A stretch of DNA of 64,000 bases from Algorimicrobium echini (GTDB lineage Bacteria; Bacteroidota; Bacteroidia; Flavobacteriales; Flavobacteriaceae). A model generated the notes under the pieces. The model did not search any database and was not told the DNA's origin. It saw nothing but the letters and a program-made list of their open reading frames with translations. Shown here piece after piece: positions 19,090 through 26,718 of this stretch. Location: contig NZ_FOVN01000002.1 in NCBI RefSeq assembly GCF_900115185.1, positions 404,335-468,334 on the forward strand. The letters run 5' to 3'. Position 1 is the stretch's first letter, and each line of letters begins with the position of its first letter. The translations under genes were made by a program, and so were the position numbers.

Positions 19090-19605
19090 TTATAAATAGC
19101 GTTCTTTTATAATGTCTATATGATGCTTTTCATGACCAATTAATATAAAACCAATAGCTCTAACAGACATCTCGGCATGGCTTGCCACACCTATTTGTTC
19201 TAACATTTTTTTTGAAAAACTGCTAAATAAAGCTATGGTTGATTCACGTAAATCTAAATAATCATTTAGTAATTGATCTCGTGTTCGTCTGTTTGCTACA
19301 CTCGCCAAAACATAATCGTCTTGCTCAAAACCAGGTAAGGGTGTTTTATCTTGACGCGCAAAACGTAAAGCACGATATACAAATACATGTTCGGTATCTA
19401 TGAGGTGCTGTAAAATTTCTTTAATGGTCCACTTCCCTTCCGCATACCGATATTCCAACTTATCTTCAGGTATGGTTTCAAAAAAAGACTTCGTATTTAT
19501 CATACCTTGTTCCAAGCCACTCAATAAACTTAATACACCTCCTTTATTTATATAATTGGCATAAAAAGGAGCATATTCTGAATTTGGTATTTCGGTAACA
19601 AACAT
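19090..19605 (-). CDS. DinB family metal-dependent protein
   Basis: This 171-residue four-helix-bundle protein fits the DinB/YfiT superfamily. The expected three-histidine metal site can be read as H67 in LQHLIDTEH and H158 and H162 in GHEKHHID near the C-terminus. The motif GKWTIKEILQHLIDTEHVFVYRAL is the family hallmark. Members include thiol S-transferases dependent on bacillithiol or other low-molecular-weight thiols. Because this window also contains bshA, a thiol-transferase role is possible but not shown. It lies downstream of the lrp-type gene, separated by a strong terminator. Confidence 0.82.
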   Translation of the reverse strand: MFVTEIPNSEYAPFYANYINKGGVLSLLSGLEQGMINTKSFFETIPEDKLEYRYAEGKWTIKEILQHLIDTEHVFVYRALRFARQDKTPLPGFEQDDYVLASVANRRTRDQLLNDYLDLRESTIALFSSFSKKMLEQIGVASHAEMSVRAIGFILIGHEKHHIDIIKERYL

Positions 19606-19625
19606 AATTTTTTATTTAAAAGTAC

Positions 19626-19654
19626 TAAAAAAAGCGCTTTACTAGGAAGCGCTT
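19626..19654 (-). terminator. Rho-independent terminator after the Lrp gene
   Basis: Two copies of AAGCGCTT (19632-19639 and 19647-19654), each self-complementary, form an 8-bp stem with a 7-base loop. On the minus strand the second arm runs directly into a T tract (A run at 19627-19631 on the plus strand). It follows the stop of the Lrp gene by about 25 bases and lies upstream of the DinB start at 19605. Confidence 0.88.
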
Positions 19655-19678
19655 AACTATTCTTTTTTGATACTAAAT

Positions 19679-20158
19679 TTACATATTATTAAATATAGAA
19701 TGCATTAAACGTTTTTTGTCGTTTAAGCTTTCTTCAAGTGATATCATGGTTTCTGTTCTATAAACACCTTCAATATCATCAATCATAAAAATAACATCTT
19801 TTGCATGCTCTGTATTTTTTGCACGAATTTTACAAAATACATTAAATTTTCCTGTAGTAATATGTGCAACCGTTACATAAGGAATCTCGTTAATACGCTC
19901 TAAAACAAATTTTGTTTGCGATGTTTTCTGCAGAAAAACCCCAACATAGGCTATAAAGGCATAACCTAATTTTTTATAATCTAATGTTAATGAAGACCCT
20001 TTAATAATTCCAGCTTCTTCCATTTTTTTAACACGTACATGAACCGTACCTGCAGAAATAACTAATTTTTTCGCAATATCCGTGAAAGGAACTCGTGTGT
20101 TATCAATCAACATTTCAAGGATTTGATGATCAATATCGTCTAATTTAAATTTTGCCAT
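19679..20158 (-). CDS. Lrp/AsnC family transcriptional regulator
   Basis: This 159-residue regulator has an N-terminal winged helix-turn-helix (DDIDHQILEMLIDNTRVPFTD onward, about residues 6-55) and a C-terminal RAM ligand-binding domain with the pattern YVTVAHITTGKFNVFCKI. Feast/famine regulators of this family bind amino acids and control their metabolism. The target is unknown; proline dehydrogenase at 16754 is a nearby candidate. A TATTTTTG -7 box lies 27 bases upstream of the start. Confidence 0.92.
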   Translation of the reverse strand: MAKFKLDDIDHQILEMLIDNTRVPFTDIAKKLVISAGTVHVRVKKMEEAGIIKGSSLTLDYKKLGYAFIAYVGVFLQKTSQTKFVLERINEIPYVTVAHITTGKFNVFCKIRAKNTEHAKDVIFMIDDIEGVYRTETMISLEESLNDKKRLMHSIFNNM

Positions 20159-20184
20159 TATTTTTAATTTCTTTAAATAAAAAG

Positions 20185-20192
20185 CAAAAATA
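20185..20192 (-). promoter_or_regulatory. -7 promoter box of the Lrp gene
   Basis: On the minus strand this reads TATTTTTG, an exact match to TAnnTTTG, the Bacteroidota sigma-A -7 element. It lies 27 bases before the ATG at 20158. A CAAA (minus TTTG) at 20219 is 26 bases upstream, longer than the usual 19-21 spacer, so only the -7 box is confident. Confidence 0.6.
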
Positions 20193-20224
20193 AGACATTA
20201 ATTTTGAATTATATCTATCAAAAA

Positions 20225-21364
20225 TCAAGATTCAGCTAATAATAATGAATATTTTTCATTATTTATCCATACGAAATCGTTTTCGCTTCCAATTTGAATA
20301 TTCTCATGATTATTGGATAAAACCTTACCAAAACTAGCATTCAACTCTTTATGACCATAAAAACCCTGTAATTTTTCAATTTTTTCAATTTTAGGAACAA
20401 AATGAAGCTTATTTGCAACCAATTTTTCTTGATATTGAATACCAATATCTACAAGCTGATCATCCTGAATGGCATTTCTAATAATTATATCAAAAAAACA
20501 GGTGTTATTTTGTGGTATTTTCAAATATGCTTCAAAACCGCTACCTGTCAATGCCTTTTCAGAAATGGTATGCAAAGCAACCATAAGGGATTGGTATATT
20601 AAAGCACGCGTTACCTCTCTACTATAATCATTAGGGTAATGACCAGCTTCAAACAGTAGTGTTGGCACACCTAGGCTTTGAAAAGCGTCACCAACACAAT
20701 TGTGATTAAAACCATCATCATACAAAGCCACCTGATTAGGAATAAACCTTTGTAAGTTATTATTTATTTCAGCAATGACCTCCATGGCTATTTTTCGTGT
20801 TTTAGTAATACAACGATTAGGGTCTTCTGCTGGCGATAAAAAAGATACCGTTGCGGAATTAGAGGTGTTTCCAACATTGTAAATAGTACGTTGCCCATGG
20901 AGATTGAAGCAAAAATCTGGCTTAAAGCGTGTAAAACAAGTACGTAATATAACACTTTCTGGCTGTGATAAAGCTTGAGCATCGCGATTTAAATCAATGT
21001 TATTAGCATTAAAACGTATATACGCTTCAGCACCATCAGGATTTAAAATAGGAATTATTAACAAAGTACAAGATTCCAAAATTTCTGGTTGGTCTTTAAA
21101 GGTATTTAATACATCAAAAAGTGCTTTGGTGGTTGTAGATTCATTACCATGCATTTGAGACCATAGCAAAATTCGTTTTTTACCTGTCCCTAATGTAATT
21201 GAATAGATAGGCTGTTTTTTAACTGACAATCCTTCAACCAAAACCTGTGCCTGATCAGGCAGGTTTTTCAATAAAGGTTCTATCATAACATTGGTAATAT
21301 ACCGACCATATAACTTGGTTTCTTTATATGGATTTAATGCGGTTTCTATGGAGCTTTTATACAT
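20225..21364 (-). CDS. M14-family zinc carboxypeptidase-like protein
   Basis: A 379-residue peptidase. From the chosen start, zinc ligands appear as MHGNE (H72, E75) and NLHGQ (H156). ILNPDGAEAY and NNIDLNRD (R127) are substrate-binding motifs of the M14 family, and LLFEAGHYPND supplies the likely catalytic glutamate. Such proteins trim C-terminal amino acids or act on small amidated substrates. No signal peptide is visible, so it is probably cytoplasmic. An upstream in-frame extension to 21454 was rejected because a TACCTTTG promoter box (21384-21391) lies inside it. It is divergent from the XRE gene, and both share a palindrome. Confidence 0.82.
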   Translation of the reverse strand: MYKSSIETALNPYKETKLYGRYITNVMIEPLLKNLPDQAQVLVEGLSVKKQPIYSITLGTGKKRILLWSQMHGNESTTTKALFDVLNTFKDQPEILESCTLLIIPILNPDGAEAYIRFNANNIDLNRDAQALSQPESVILRTCFTRFKPDFCFNLHGQRTIYNVGNTSNSATVSFLSPAEDPNRCITKTRKIAMEVIAEINNNLQRFIPNQVALYDDGFNHNCVGDAFQSLGVPTLLFEAGHYPNDYSREVTRALIYQSLMVALHTISEKALTGSGFEAYLKIPQNNTCFFDIIIRNAIQDDQLVDIGIQYQEKLVANKLHFVPKIEKIEKLQGFYGHKELNASFGKVLSNNHENIQIGSENDFVWINNEKYSLLLAES

Positions 21365-21383
21365 GTGTAAATTTGATATGTTA

Positions 21384-21391
21384 CAAAGGTA
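21384..21391 (-). promoter_or_regulatory. -7 promoter box of the M14 peptidase gene
   Basis: The minus strand reads TACCTTTG, an exact TAnnTTTG match, 20 bases before the ATG at 21364. It decides the start codon, since the longer frame would begin upstream of the transcript. The palindrome at 21404-21417 lies just upstream, where a regulator could block the polymerase. Confidence 0.6.
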
Positions 21392-21403
21392 AACAATTAC
21401 TAT

Positions 21404-21417
21404 TTTACATTTGTAAA
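21404..21417. promoter_or_regulatory. Operator-like palindrome TTTACATTTGTAAA, copy 1
   Basis: A 14-bp palindrome made of the perfect half-sites TTTACA and TGTAAA separated by TT. It sits between the -7 box of the M14 gene and its upstream region. An identical copy lies 213 bp away, ahead of the XRE regulator. A degenerate copy (TTTACCTTTGTAAC on the minus strand) overlaps the -7 box itself. The arrangement suggests binding by the neighbouring XRE protein; this is inference. Confidence 0.55.
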
Positions 21418-21616
21418 CAAAAAAATTATCTAAAATGTTTAGCATTGTATACAAATCTTAAACAAAAACACTTCCTATAAACATTAAAAATTGAGCGTTT
21501 TAAAATTATTAGTTTAAATATTTTATTTTCAGATATTTAATGGATTCCAATTAAAGCTTTTGTTGATTACAATTTGTGATTTTTGTTGAAATTTTAATGG
21601 TTTATTATAAATAATA

Positions 21617-21630
21617 TTTACATTTGTAAA
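21617..21630. promoter_or_regulatory. Operator-like palindrome TTTACATTTGTAAA, copy 2, containing a -7 box
   Basis: The same 14-bp palindrome as at 21404. On the plus strand it contains TACATTTG (21619-21626), an exact TAnnTTTG -7 element, 31 bases before the ATG of the XRE gene at 21658. A repressor bound here would cover the promoter, the classic layout of an autoregulated gene. A third partial half-site TTTACA lies at 21652-21657, directly before the start codon. Confidence 0.55.
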
Positions 21631-21657
21631 ACCAATTCACTTAAGTAACGGTTTACA

Positions 21658-22086
21658 ATGATAAACAGCTCCGAATTTTCAAAACGCCTAGAAAAAGTCA
21701 TCAAATTCTATGATGAAACTGCCTCCTCTTTTGCTGAAAAAGTAGGCGTCCAACGTTCCAGTATTTCCCATATTTTGTCTGGCAGAAATAAACCTAGTTT
21801 GGATTTTGTTATGAAAGTTTTAGATACTTTTCCTGATGTGGAATTATATTGGTTATTAAATGGAAAAGGTACTTTTCCGAAAACTGAAATGAAACCGACA
21901 TCTGATTCTATAATAAAAACTCAAGAGCAAGAACATAACCCTTTAGTAAAAAGCCATAACCCAAAAGAAGTAGAGACAAATCAAACTTCTAAAAATATAG
22001 AATCGCTATCTATAAATAACAGTAAAGAAATTGATCGAATTGTAATTTTCTTTAAAGACGGTACATTTAAAAATTACACCCATTAA
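21658..22086 (+). CDS. XRE-family helix-turn-helix regulator
   Basis: A 142-residue protein with an HTH_3 domain in about residues 6-65. The recognition region SSFAEKVGVQRSSISHILSG (23-42) is typical for Cro/CI folds. A low-complexity Asn/Ser/Lys linker follows, and the end KEIDRIVIFFKDGTFKNY may be a small dimerisation or peptide-binding strand pair. Two copies of a TTTACATTTGTAAA palindrome flank its promoter and that of the divergent M14 gene, so it may regulate both. A terminator follows the stop. Confidence 0.85.
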   Translation: MINSSEFSKRLEKVIKFYDETASSFAEKVGVQRSSISHILSGRNKPSLDFVMKVLDTFPDVELYWLLNGKGTFPKTEMKPTSDSIIKTQEQEHNPLVKSHNPKEVETNQTSKNIESLSINNSKEIDRIVIFFKDGTFKNYTH

Positions 22087-22105
22087 AAAGCACTTGGCTT
22101 TTTTT
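22085..22105 (+). terminator. Rho-independent terminator after the XRE gene
   Basis: AAAAAGC, a five-base loop and GCTTTTT form a 7-bp stem that runs into a T tract (22099-22105). The hairpin begins at the stop codon of the XRE gene, leaving the next lipoprotein gene to its own promoter. Confidence 0.75.
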
Positions 22106-22149
22106 AAATAAATCATTATTAAGTGGTATGCCAATCACATAATGTTTCT

Positions 22150-22157
22150 TAATTTTG
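22150..22157 (+). promoter_or_regulatory. -7 promoter box for lipoprotein-terC
   Basis: TAATTTTG matches TAnnTTTG exactly and ends 15 bases before the ATG at 22173. It overlaps an in-frame TTG at 22155, which therefore cannot be the translation start. Confidence 0.6.
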
Positions 22158-22172
22158 TTGAAAATCCGAACT

Positions 22173-22541
22173 ATGAAACCCTTTTTATGCCTTTTATTAT
22201 TGCTTTTAATGAGCTGTTACCAAGTAGAGAGACAGTGTTCAGATTTTCAAACAGGCACTTTTACCAGTAGTATTACAATTAATGACTCTACATATCATTC
22301 AGTGTTTACGAGAACTAAAGATTTACAAATAGAAACCTATAAAGGCCACATAGACTCTACAACGGTTCGTTGGATTAACGACTGTGAAGTTGTATTTAGA
22401 ACAATTAATCCTAAAAACATGCAGGAGCGAAAGGATATTCATTTAAAAATATTAACTACAACAGATTCTACTTATAATTTTGAATATTCCTATGTAGGTG
22501 AAAAAATAAAACAAAAAGGCACAGCAAAACGCATTAATTAA
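22173..22541 (+). CDS. Small lipoprotein of unknown function
   Basis: From the ATG at 22173 this is a 122-residue protein. A leucine-rich signal ends in the lipobox LLMSC with the lipidated cysteine at residue 15. The rest is a compact beta-rich domain with FQTGTFTS and the end GEKIKQKGTAKRI. Homologous small flavobacterial proteins are sometimes labelled DNA topoisomerase IV in databases, which nothing in this sequence supports; the label probably came from nearby parC/parE. The terC gene starts 1 base after its stop, so they are probably co-transcribed. Function is unknown. Confidence 0.72.
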   Translation: MKPFLCLLLLLLMSCYQVERQCSDFQTGTFTSSITINDSTYHSVFTRTKDLQIETYKGHIDSTTVRWINDCEVVFRTINPKNMQERKDIHLKILTTTDSTYNFEYSYVGEKIKQKGTAKRIN

Positions 22542-22542
22542 T

Positions 22543-23337
22543 ATGCTCGATTTTCTACTAACAAGCGATGCCATCATGGCATTATTAACCTTAACTTTTC
22601 TAGAAATCATTCTAGGAATTGATAATATTGTTTTTATTTCTATTGCAGCTAATAAGTTACAAGAAAACCAGCGGAGCAAGGCAACAAATATTGGTTTGCT
22701 TTTGGCTATGGTACAGCGTATAATTCTTCTGTTTTTTGTGAGTTTTTTAGTAGGATTGTCAGAACCATTTTATACTATAGATACAAATTGGCTTCATGTT
22801 GGTATTAGCTGGCAGGCTATAATACTCTTTGGTGGTGGTTTATTTTTAATTTATAAAAGCACCTCTGAAATTCGTGAGAAGGTTGAAGACCCAGATCACG
22901 ATGAAGACGAAGTAAAAAACAAAAAAATTAAATCGTTAGGGCAAGCTGTTGTGCAAATAATGATAATTGATTTTATTTTTTCCATTGATTCCATTTTAAC
23001 AGCTGTAGGTATGACAAATGGTTTACATGAAAACCATAATTACACACTGGTATTAATGATAATAGCCGTGATGATTTCAATAGGTATAATGATTGGTTTT
23101 GCCAATCCTATCCGTAAATTTATTGACACACATCCAAGTGTGCAACTCCTTGGTTTGGCTTTTTTAATCTTAATTGGTTTTATGTTAATTACAGAAGCCG
23201 CACATTTATCAGACACTGAATTTTTTGGAAAAACGGTTGGTGCTATCCCAAAAGGGTATTTGTATTTTGCTATTGCCTTCTCTTTGTTTGTAGAATTTTT
23301 AAATTACAGAATTACCAAGAAGAAAAAGAAAAATTAA
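22543..23337 (+). CDS. terC: TerC family integral membrane protein
   Basis: A 264-residue protein with about seven hydrophobic helices. It has the family motifs LEIILGIDNIVFISI (first half) and MIIDFIFSIDSILTAVGM (second half), in which buried aspartates may bind a metal ion. TerC/Alx-type proteins export manganese or other metals, or supply metal to secreted enzymes. A charged cytoplasmic loop (EDPDHDEDEVKNKKIK) separates the halves. It follows the lipoprotein gene after 1 base. Confidence 0.9.
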   Translation: MLDFLLTSDAIMALLTLTFLEIILGIDNIVFISIAANKLQENQRSKATNIGLLLAMVQRIILLFFVSFLVGLSEPFYTIDTNWLHVGISWQAIILFGGGLFLIYKSTSEIREKVEDPDHDEDEVKNKKIKSLGQAVVQIMIIDFIFSIDSILTAVGMTNGLHENHNYTLVLMIIAVMISIGIMIGFANPIRKFIDTHPSVQLLGLAFLILIGFMLITEAAHLSDTEFFGKTVGAIPKGYLYFAIAFSLFVEFLNYRITKKKKKN

Positions 23338-23377
23338 AACCACTATACAAATAGCCAAAATAAAAAACCTCGAAACC

Positions 23378-23536
23378 ATGAAAAAAGTCAGTCCAAAAGT
23401 GCTATACCTACTATCTTCTGCGTTGATTGTAGCGTCCATATTTTTCAAAGAAAATACAGCTACACTCTACTATGCTTGTTTAATTGGCGGACTTGCCGCT
23501 TTCCTTTTAGGAGCTGTTTCGCATTTTAGAAATTAG
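23378..23536 (+). CDS. Small two-helix membrane protein, 52 residues
   Basis: The frame opens with ATGAAAAAAGTC at 23378 and ends with TAG at 23534-23536. The protein has two hydrophobic stretches (VLYLLSSALIVASIFF and YYACLIGGLAAFLLGAVS) joined by a short polar turn, with a positively charged N-terminus. It lies 40 bases after terC and converges on parC with only 6 bases between stops. Start, length and hydrophobic pattern look like a genuine small protein. I do not recognise a family. Confidence 0.6.
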   Translation: MKKVSPKVLYLLSSALIVASIFFKENTATLYYACLIGGLAAFLLGAVSHFRN

Positions 23537-23542
23537 CCTTTA

Positions 23543-26233
23543 TTAAAAAAGTGTTGCCTGACCTTTATCATCAACATTCCCTGAATTCGAATTATCCTCA
23601 TCATCTTTAGAGTCATTAGGAGATTTAGATGTGCTTGATATGTTTGGTTTAGTTTCGGTGTCCGTACTTTCCGAATTCACTTCAGTTTCATCAACAACAT
23701 CCAATTCTTCAGCAGGCACTTCTTCTGGAGCTTCATATGGTAAAGGTTCTAGCAAATCAATTTGTTTCACCTTATCTTTAGTAAGCTGATTTCCTAAAGC
23801 AGTTATTCCTTTTACGGCAATAAATTCATCTAAATTTACTTCCATATTATCTTTTCGGTCTTTACCGCGTTCTTTAACAAACTCCACTTCCGCCATAGGC
23901 TTCCAGTCCGTAGAAACGATTTCTAATTGCGAGTTCTCATGATCAGAAATAAACAATTCCTCACGACTTTCATTTTCAACTAGAAAACGCTTAACGTAAT
24001 ATCGTTCTTTTTCGCCATCATAATAAATAGCTGAAATGGGTTTTTTGGGAATCCATTTTTCCATAACAATCATATCATCATCAAAGCGTGTGGTAACTTC
24101 CGGAACAATGGTTTTTACTAAACCAGATTGCCTAATAATTAGAATTCGATCTTCACCTCTAAATTCTCCAACCAAATCGCCACGACCATCTACATTTAAA
24201 CGTCTAACCGTATCATCAAACCAAATTTTACGTGGTTTTAATGTGGAAACTCCTTTTTCTTTAAGTTCTACTTTCTTAATGGCGTGTTTGGTAACCAAAT
24301 TTCCTTTAGAGCTACGACCTTTGATTATAATATCGGCAAAGTCAACATCCCATTTCAGTTTTTTAATACTACCCACTTGCCGTAGATAAACCGTTACCAC
24401 CTCTGCCTCTCCGTTTGGATTGGCTGAAAAATACCACAAAACAGAATTTTTAGAGCCATTGGTCATATCATACTCCTTGTCTCGTGTCATGGAAGTAACT
24501 GCAAAACGCTTCACATAGGTCGGTCCGTTTTTACCATCACGATACATCATATTATAAATGGTACGTTTGTCTTTTTTCTTAAAGACAGCTACATGAATAA
24601 TATCCTTACCAATAAAGGTTTTGGAATCTACTTTAGTAACCATCATTTTACCATCTTTAGTAAATACAATTATATCATCAATATCACTACAATCGCAAAC
24701 ATACTCGTCTTTCTTAAGTGAAGTACCTATAAAACCTTCCGCTCTATTTACATATAGTTTGGTATTTCTTATAACTACTTTGGTGGCATCTACATCATCA
24801 AAAGCACGTATTTCTGTTTTACGCTCTTTCCCTTCACCATATTCCTTTTTAAGTCGTTCAAAATAACTAATAGCATAGGCAATTAAATTGGCCAAATGAT
24901 GTTTTATTTCAGCTATTTGCTCTTCTAAAGCTTCAATTTTTTGTTGTGCTTTATCAATATCAAATTTAGAAATACGCTTGATACGAATTTCTGTTAAACG
25001 CACTATGTCCTCTTCTGTGATGGCGCGTTTTAAATGTTTAATATGAGGTTGTAATCCTTTATCAATAGCCTGTATTACGCCTTCCCAAGTCTCTTCTTCT
25101 TCAATATCACGATATATTCTATTTTCAATAAAAATGCGTTCTAAAGATGCAAAGTGCCATTGTTCTTCAAACTCACCCAAACGAATTTCCAATTCGCGTT
25201 TTAATAGTTGAACTGTATTATCTGTTGAACGACGTAACATTTCGGAAACACCAATAAATAAAGGCTTATTATCCTCAATAACACAGCCTAAAGGAGAAAT
25301 GGAAGATTCGCAATTAGTAAATGCATAGAGCGCATCAATAGTTTTATCGGGTGAAATACCACCTGGTAAATGCACTAAAATCTCAACATTAGCTGCCGTA
25401 TTATCTTCAATTTTCTTGATTTTAATTTTGCCCTTTTCATTGGCTTTCAAAATAGAATCTATTAATGAGGACGTATTGGTGCCAAATGGAATTTCAGTTA
25501 TAACTAACGTATTCTTATCTAATTGTGAAATTTTAGCGCGTACACGAACTTTTCCGCCACGAAGCCCATCTTTATAATCTGAAAAATCAGCTATTCCTGC
25601 CGTTGGAAAATCTGGATACAAGGTAAAGCGCTTTCCATTTAAATGCTTAACAGACGCATCAATCAGTTCAATAAAATTATGTGGTAAAATTTTAGTTGAC
25701 AAACCTACAGCAATCCCTTCGCCTCCTTGAGCTAGAAGCAGCGGGAACATAACAGGTAAATTAACGGGTTCTTTACGGCGACCATCATAACTAGATTGCC
25801 ATTCGGTAATTTTTGGATTAAAGACTACATCCAAACCAAATTTAGAAATTCGCGCTTCAATATATCGCGAAGCAGCTGCACTATCACCTGTTAAGATATT
25901 TCCCCAGTTTCCTTGCGTGTCAATAAGCAAGTCTTTCTGACCTATTTGCACCATAGCATCGGCAATACTGGCATCACCATGTGGATGATACTGCATGGTA
26001 TGACCTACAATATTTGCTACTTTATTATAACGACCGTCATCCAAATCTTTCATGGAATGCATGATACGCCTTTGAACAGGCTTAAAACCGTCTTCAATAG
26101 CAGGCACCGCACGTTCTAGAATTACATATGATGCATAATCTAAAAACCAATCTTTATACATTCCCGTAATTCGGGTAATGGTTTCCTTATTTTCTTCTGG
26201 TTCAGGTAGGTTATCGTTGATGTCGTCGCTCAT
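23543..26233 (-). CDS. parC: DNA topoisomerase IV subunit A
   Basis: This 896-residue GyrA/ParC-type subunit has its catalytic tyrosine in DSAAASRYIEARIS at about Y124, within the winged-helix region that also holds VGHTMQYHPHGDASI. The breakage-reunion domain is followed by a C-terminal region and an acidic Ser/Asp/Glu-rich tail (from about residue 845) ending QATLF. It decatenates daughter chromosomes with ParE. It is called ParC rather than GyrA because of the nearby parE gene and the absence of a clear GyrA box. Its start overlaps the upstream small membrane gene by 1 base. Confidence 0.93.
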   Translation of the reverse strand: MSDDINDNLPEPEENKETITRITGMYKDWFLDYASYVILERAVPAIEDGFKPVQRRIMHSMKDLDDGRYNKVANIVGHTMQYHPHGDASIADAMVQIGQKDLLIDTQGNWGNILTGDSAAASRYIEARISKFGLDVVFNPKITEWQSSYDGRRKEPVNLPVMFPLLLAQGGEGIAVGLSTKILPHNFIELIDASVKHLNGKRFTLYPDFPTAGIADFSDYKDGLRGGKVRVRAKISQLDKNTLVITEIPFGTNTSSLIDSILKANEKGKIKIKKIEDNTAANVEILVHLPGGISPDKTIDALYAFTNCESSISPLGCVIEDNKPLFIGVSEMLRRSTDNTVQLLKRELEIRLGEFEEQWHFASLERIFIENRIYRDIEEEETWEGVIQAIDKGLQPHIKHLKRAITEEDIVRLTEIRIKRISKFDIDKAQQKIEALEEQIAEIKHHLANLIAYAISYFERLKKEYGEGKERKTEIRAFDDVDATKVVIRNTKLYVNRAEGFIGTSLKKDEYVCDCSDIDDIIVFTKDGKMMVTKVDSKTFIGKDIIHVAVFKKKDKRTIYNMMYRDGKNGPTYVKRFAVTSMTRDKEYDMTNGSKNSVLWYFSANPNGEAEVVTVYLRQVGSIKKLKWDVDFADIIIKGRSSKGNLVTKHAIKKVELKEKGVSTLKPRKIWFDDTVRRLNVDGRGDLVGEFRGEDRILIIRQSGLVKTIVPEVTTRFDDDMIVMEKWIPKKPISAIYYDGEKERYYVKRFLVENESREELFISDHENSQLEIVSTDWKPMAEVEFVKERGKDRKDNMEVNLDEFIAVKGITALGNQLTKDKVKQIDLLEPLPYEAPEEVPAEELDVVDETEVNSESTDTETKPNISSTSKSPNDSKDDEDNSNSGNVDDKGQATLF

Positions 26234-26718
26234 TAACTCTGTTCTTTTCTATTTTGTTTCACCATTTTTCTTAAAGATTGCTTCATATATTTTCGTTTCT
26301 TTTTGGCTACTAACGTAATATTGAAACGCTCTTTCTTTATATGATGGCCATTTTTACTAACTATAAACAATACGAGTTCTTTGTAAATGAAATAGTTATT
26401 AATTTTAAATCCGGATAGCCTCGTTTTTTCAAATTCTATTGTATGTTCACGATAATTTAAATAATCTGATAGCAACAGACCTTTGTTTGTTACCGTAACT
26501 TTTAAACCATCGCTATCATATTCAAAATATTTAGATATAAAATGTACAGCTATAAATAACAATATGAAAACGAGTGCTATAACAAAAAAGGCTACTACAG
26601 GGTTATTATCTATTTCATTAAAAGCTCTAAAAATAGTCAACCATAACACAGCAAGCACAATCAGTATAAAATATACCGATATAATAACGTTTTTCACTTT
26701 TTCATTACTCGTTCTCAT
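26233..26718 (-). CDS. Small membrane protein between parE and parC
   Basis: This 161-residue protein has two predicted membrane helices in the first 65 residues ([20 protein letters not shown] and [20 protein letters not shown]). A PH-like beta-rich soluble part follows ([22 protein letters not shown]), and then a very basic C-terminus ([21 protein letters not shown]). It overlaps parE by 4 bases and parC by 1, so translation of all three is coupled. The basic tail could bind DNA, RNA or lipid head groups. I know of no assigned function. Confidence 0.8.
   Translation of the reverse strand: MRTSNEKVKNVIISVYFILIVLAVLWLTIFRAFNEIDNNPVVAFFVIALVFILLFIAVHFISKYFEYDSDGLKVTVTNKGLLLSDYLNYREHTIEFEKTRLSGFKINNYFIYKELVLFIVSKNGHHIKKERFNITLVAKKKRKYMKQSLRKMVKQNRKEQS

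Noticed and set aside
21365-21454. 30-residue N-terminal extension of the M14 peptidase
   Set aside because: The extension is low-complexity and hydrophobic and contains the -7 box and the palindrome; the ATG at 21364 is preferred.
22155-22172. TTG start of the small lipoprotein
   Set aside because: It lies inside the TAATTTTG promoter box and would put charged residues before the lipoprotein signal.
24036-24389. Plus-strand frame of 117 codons within parC
   Set aside because: It is an antisense shadow of a clearly conserved topoisomerase gene and shows no family features.
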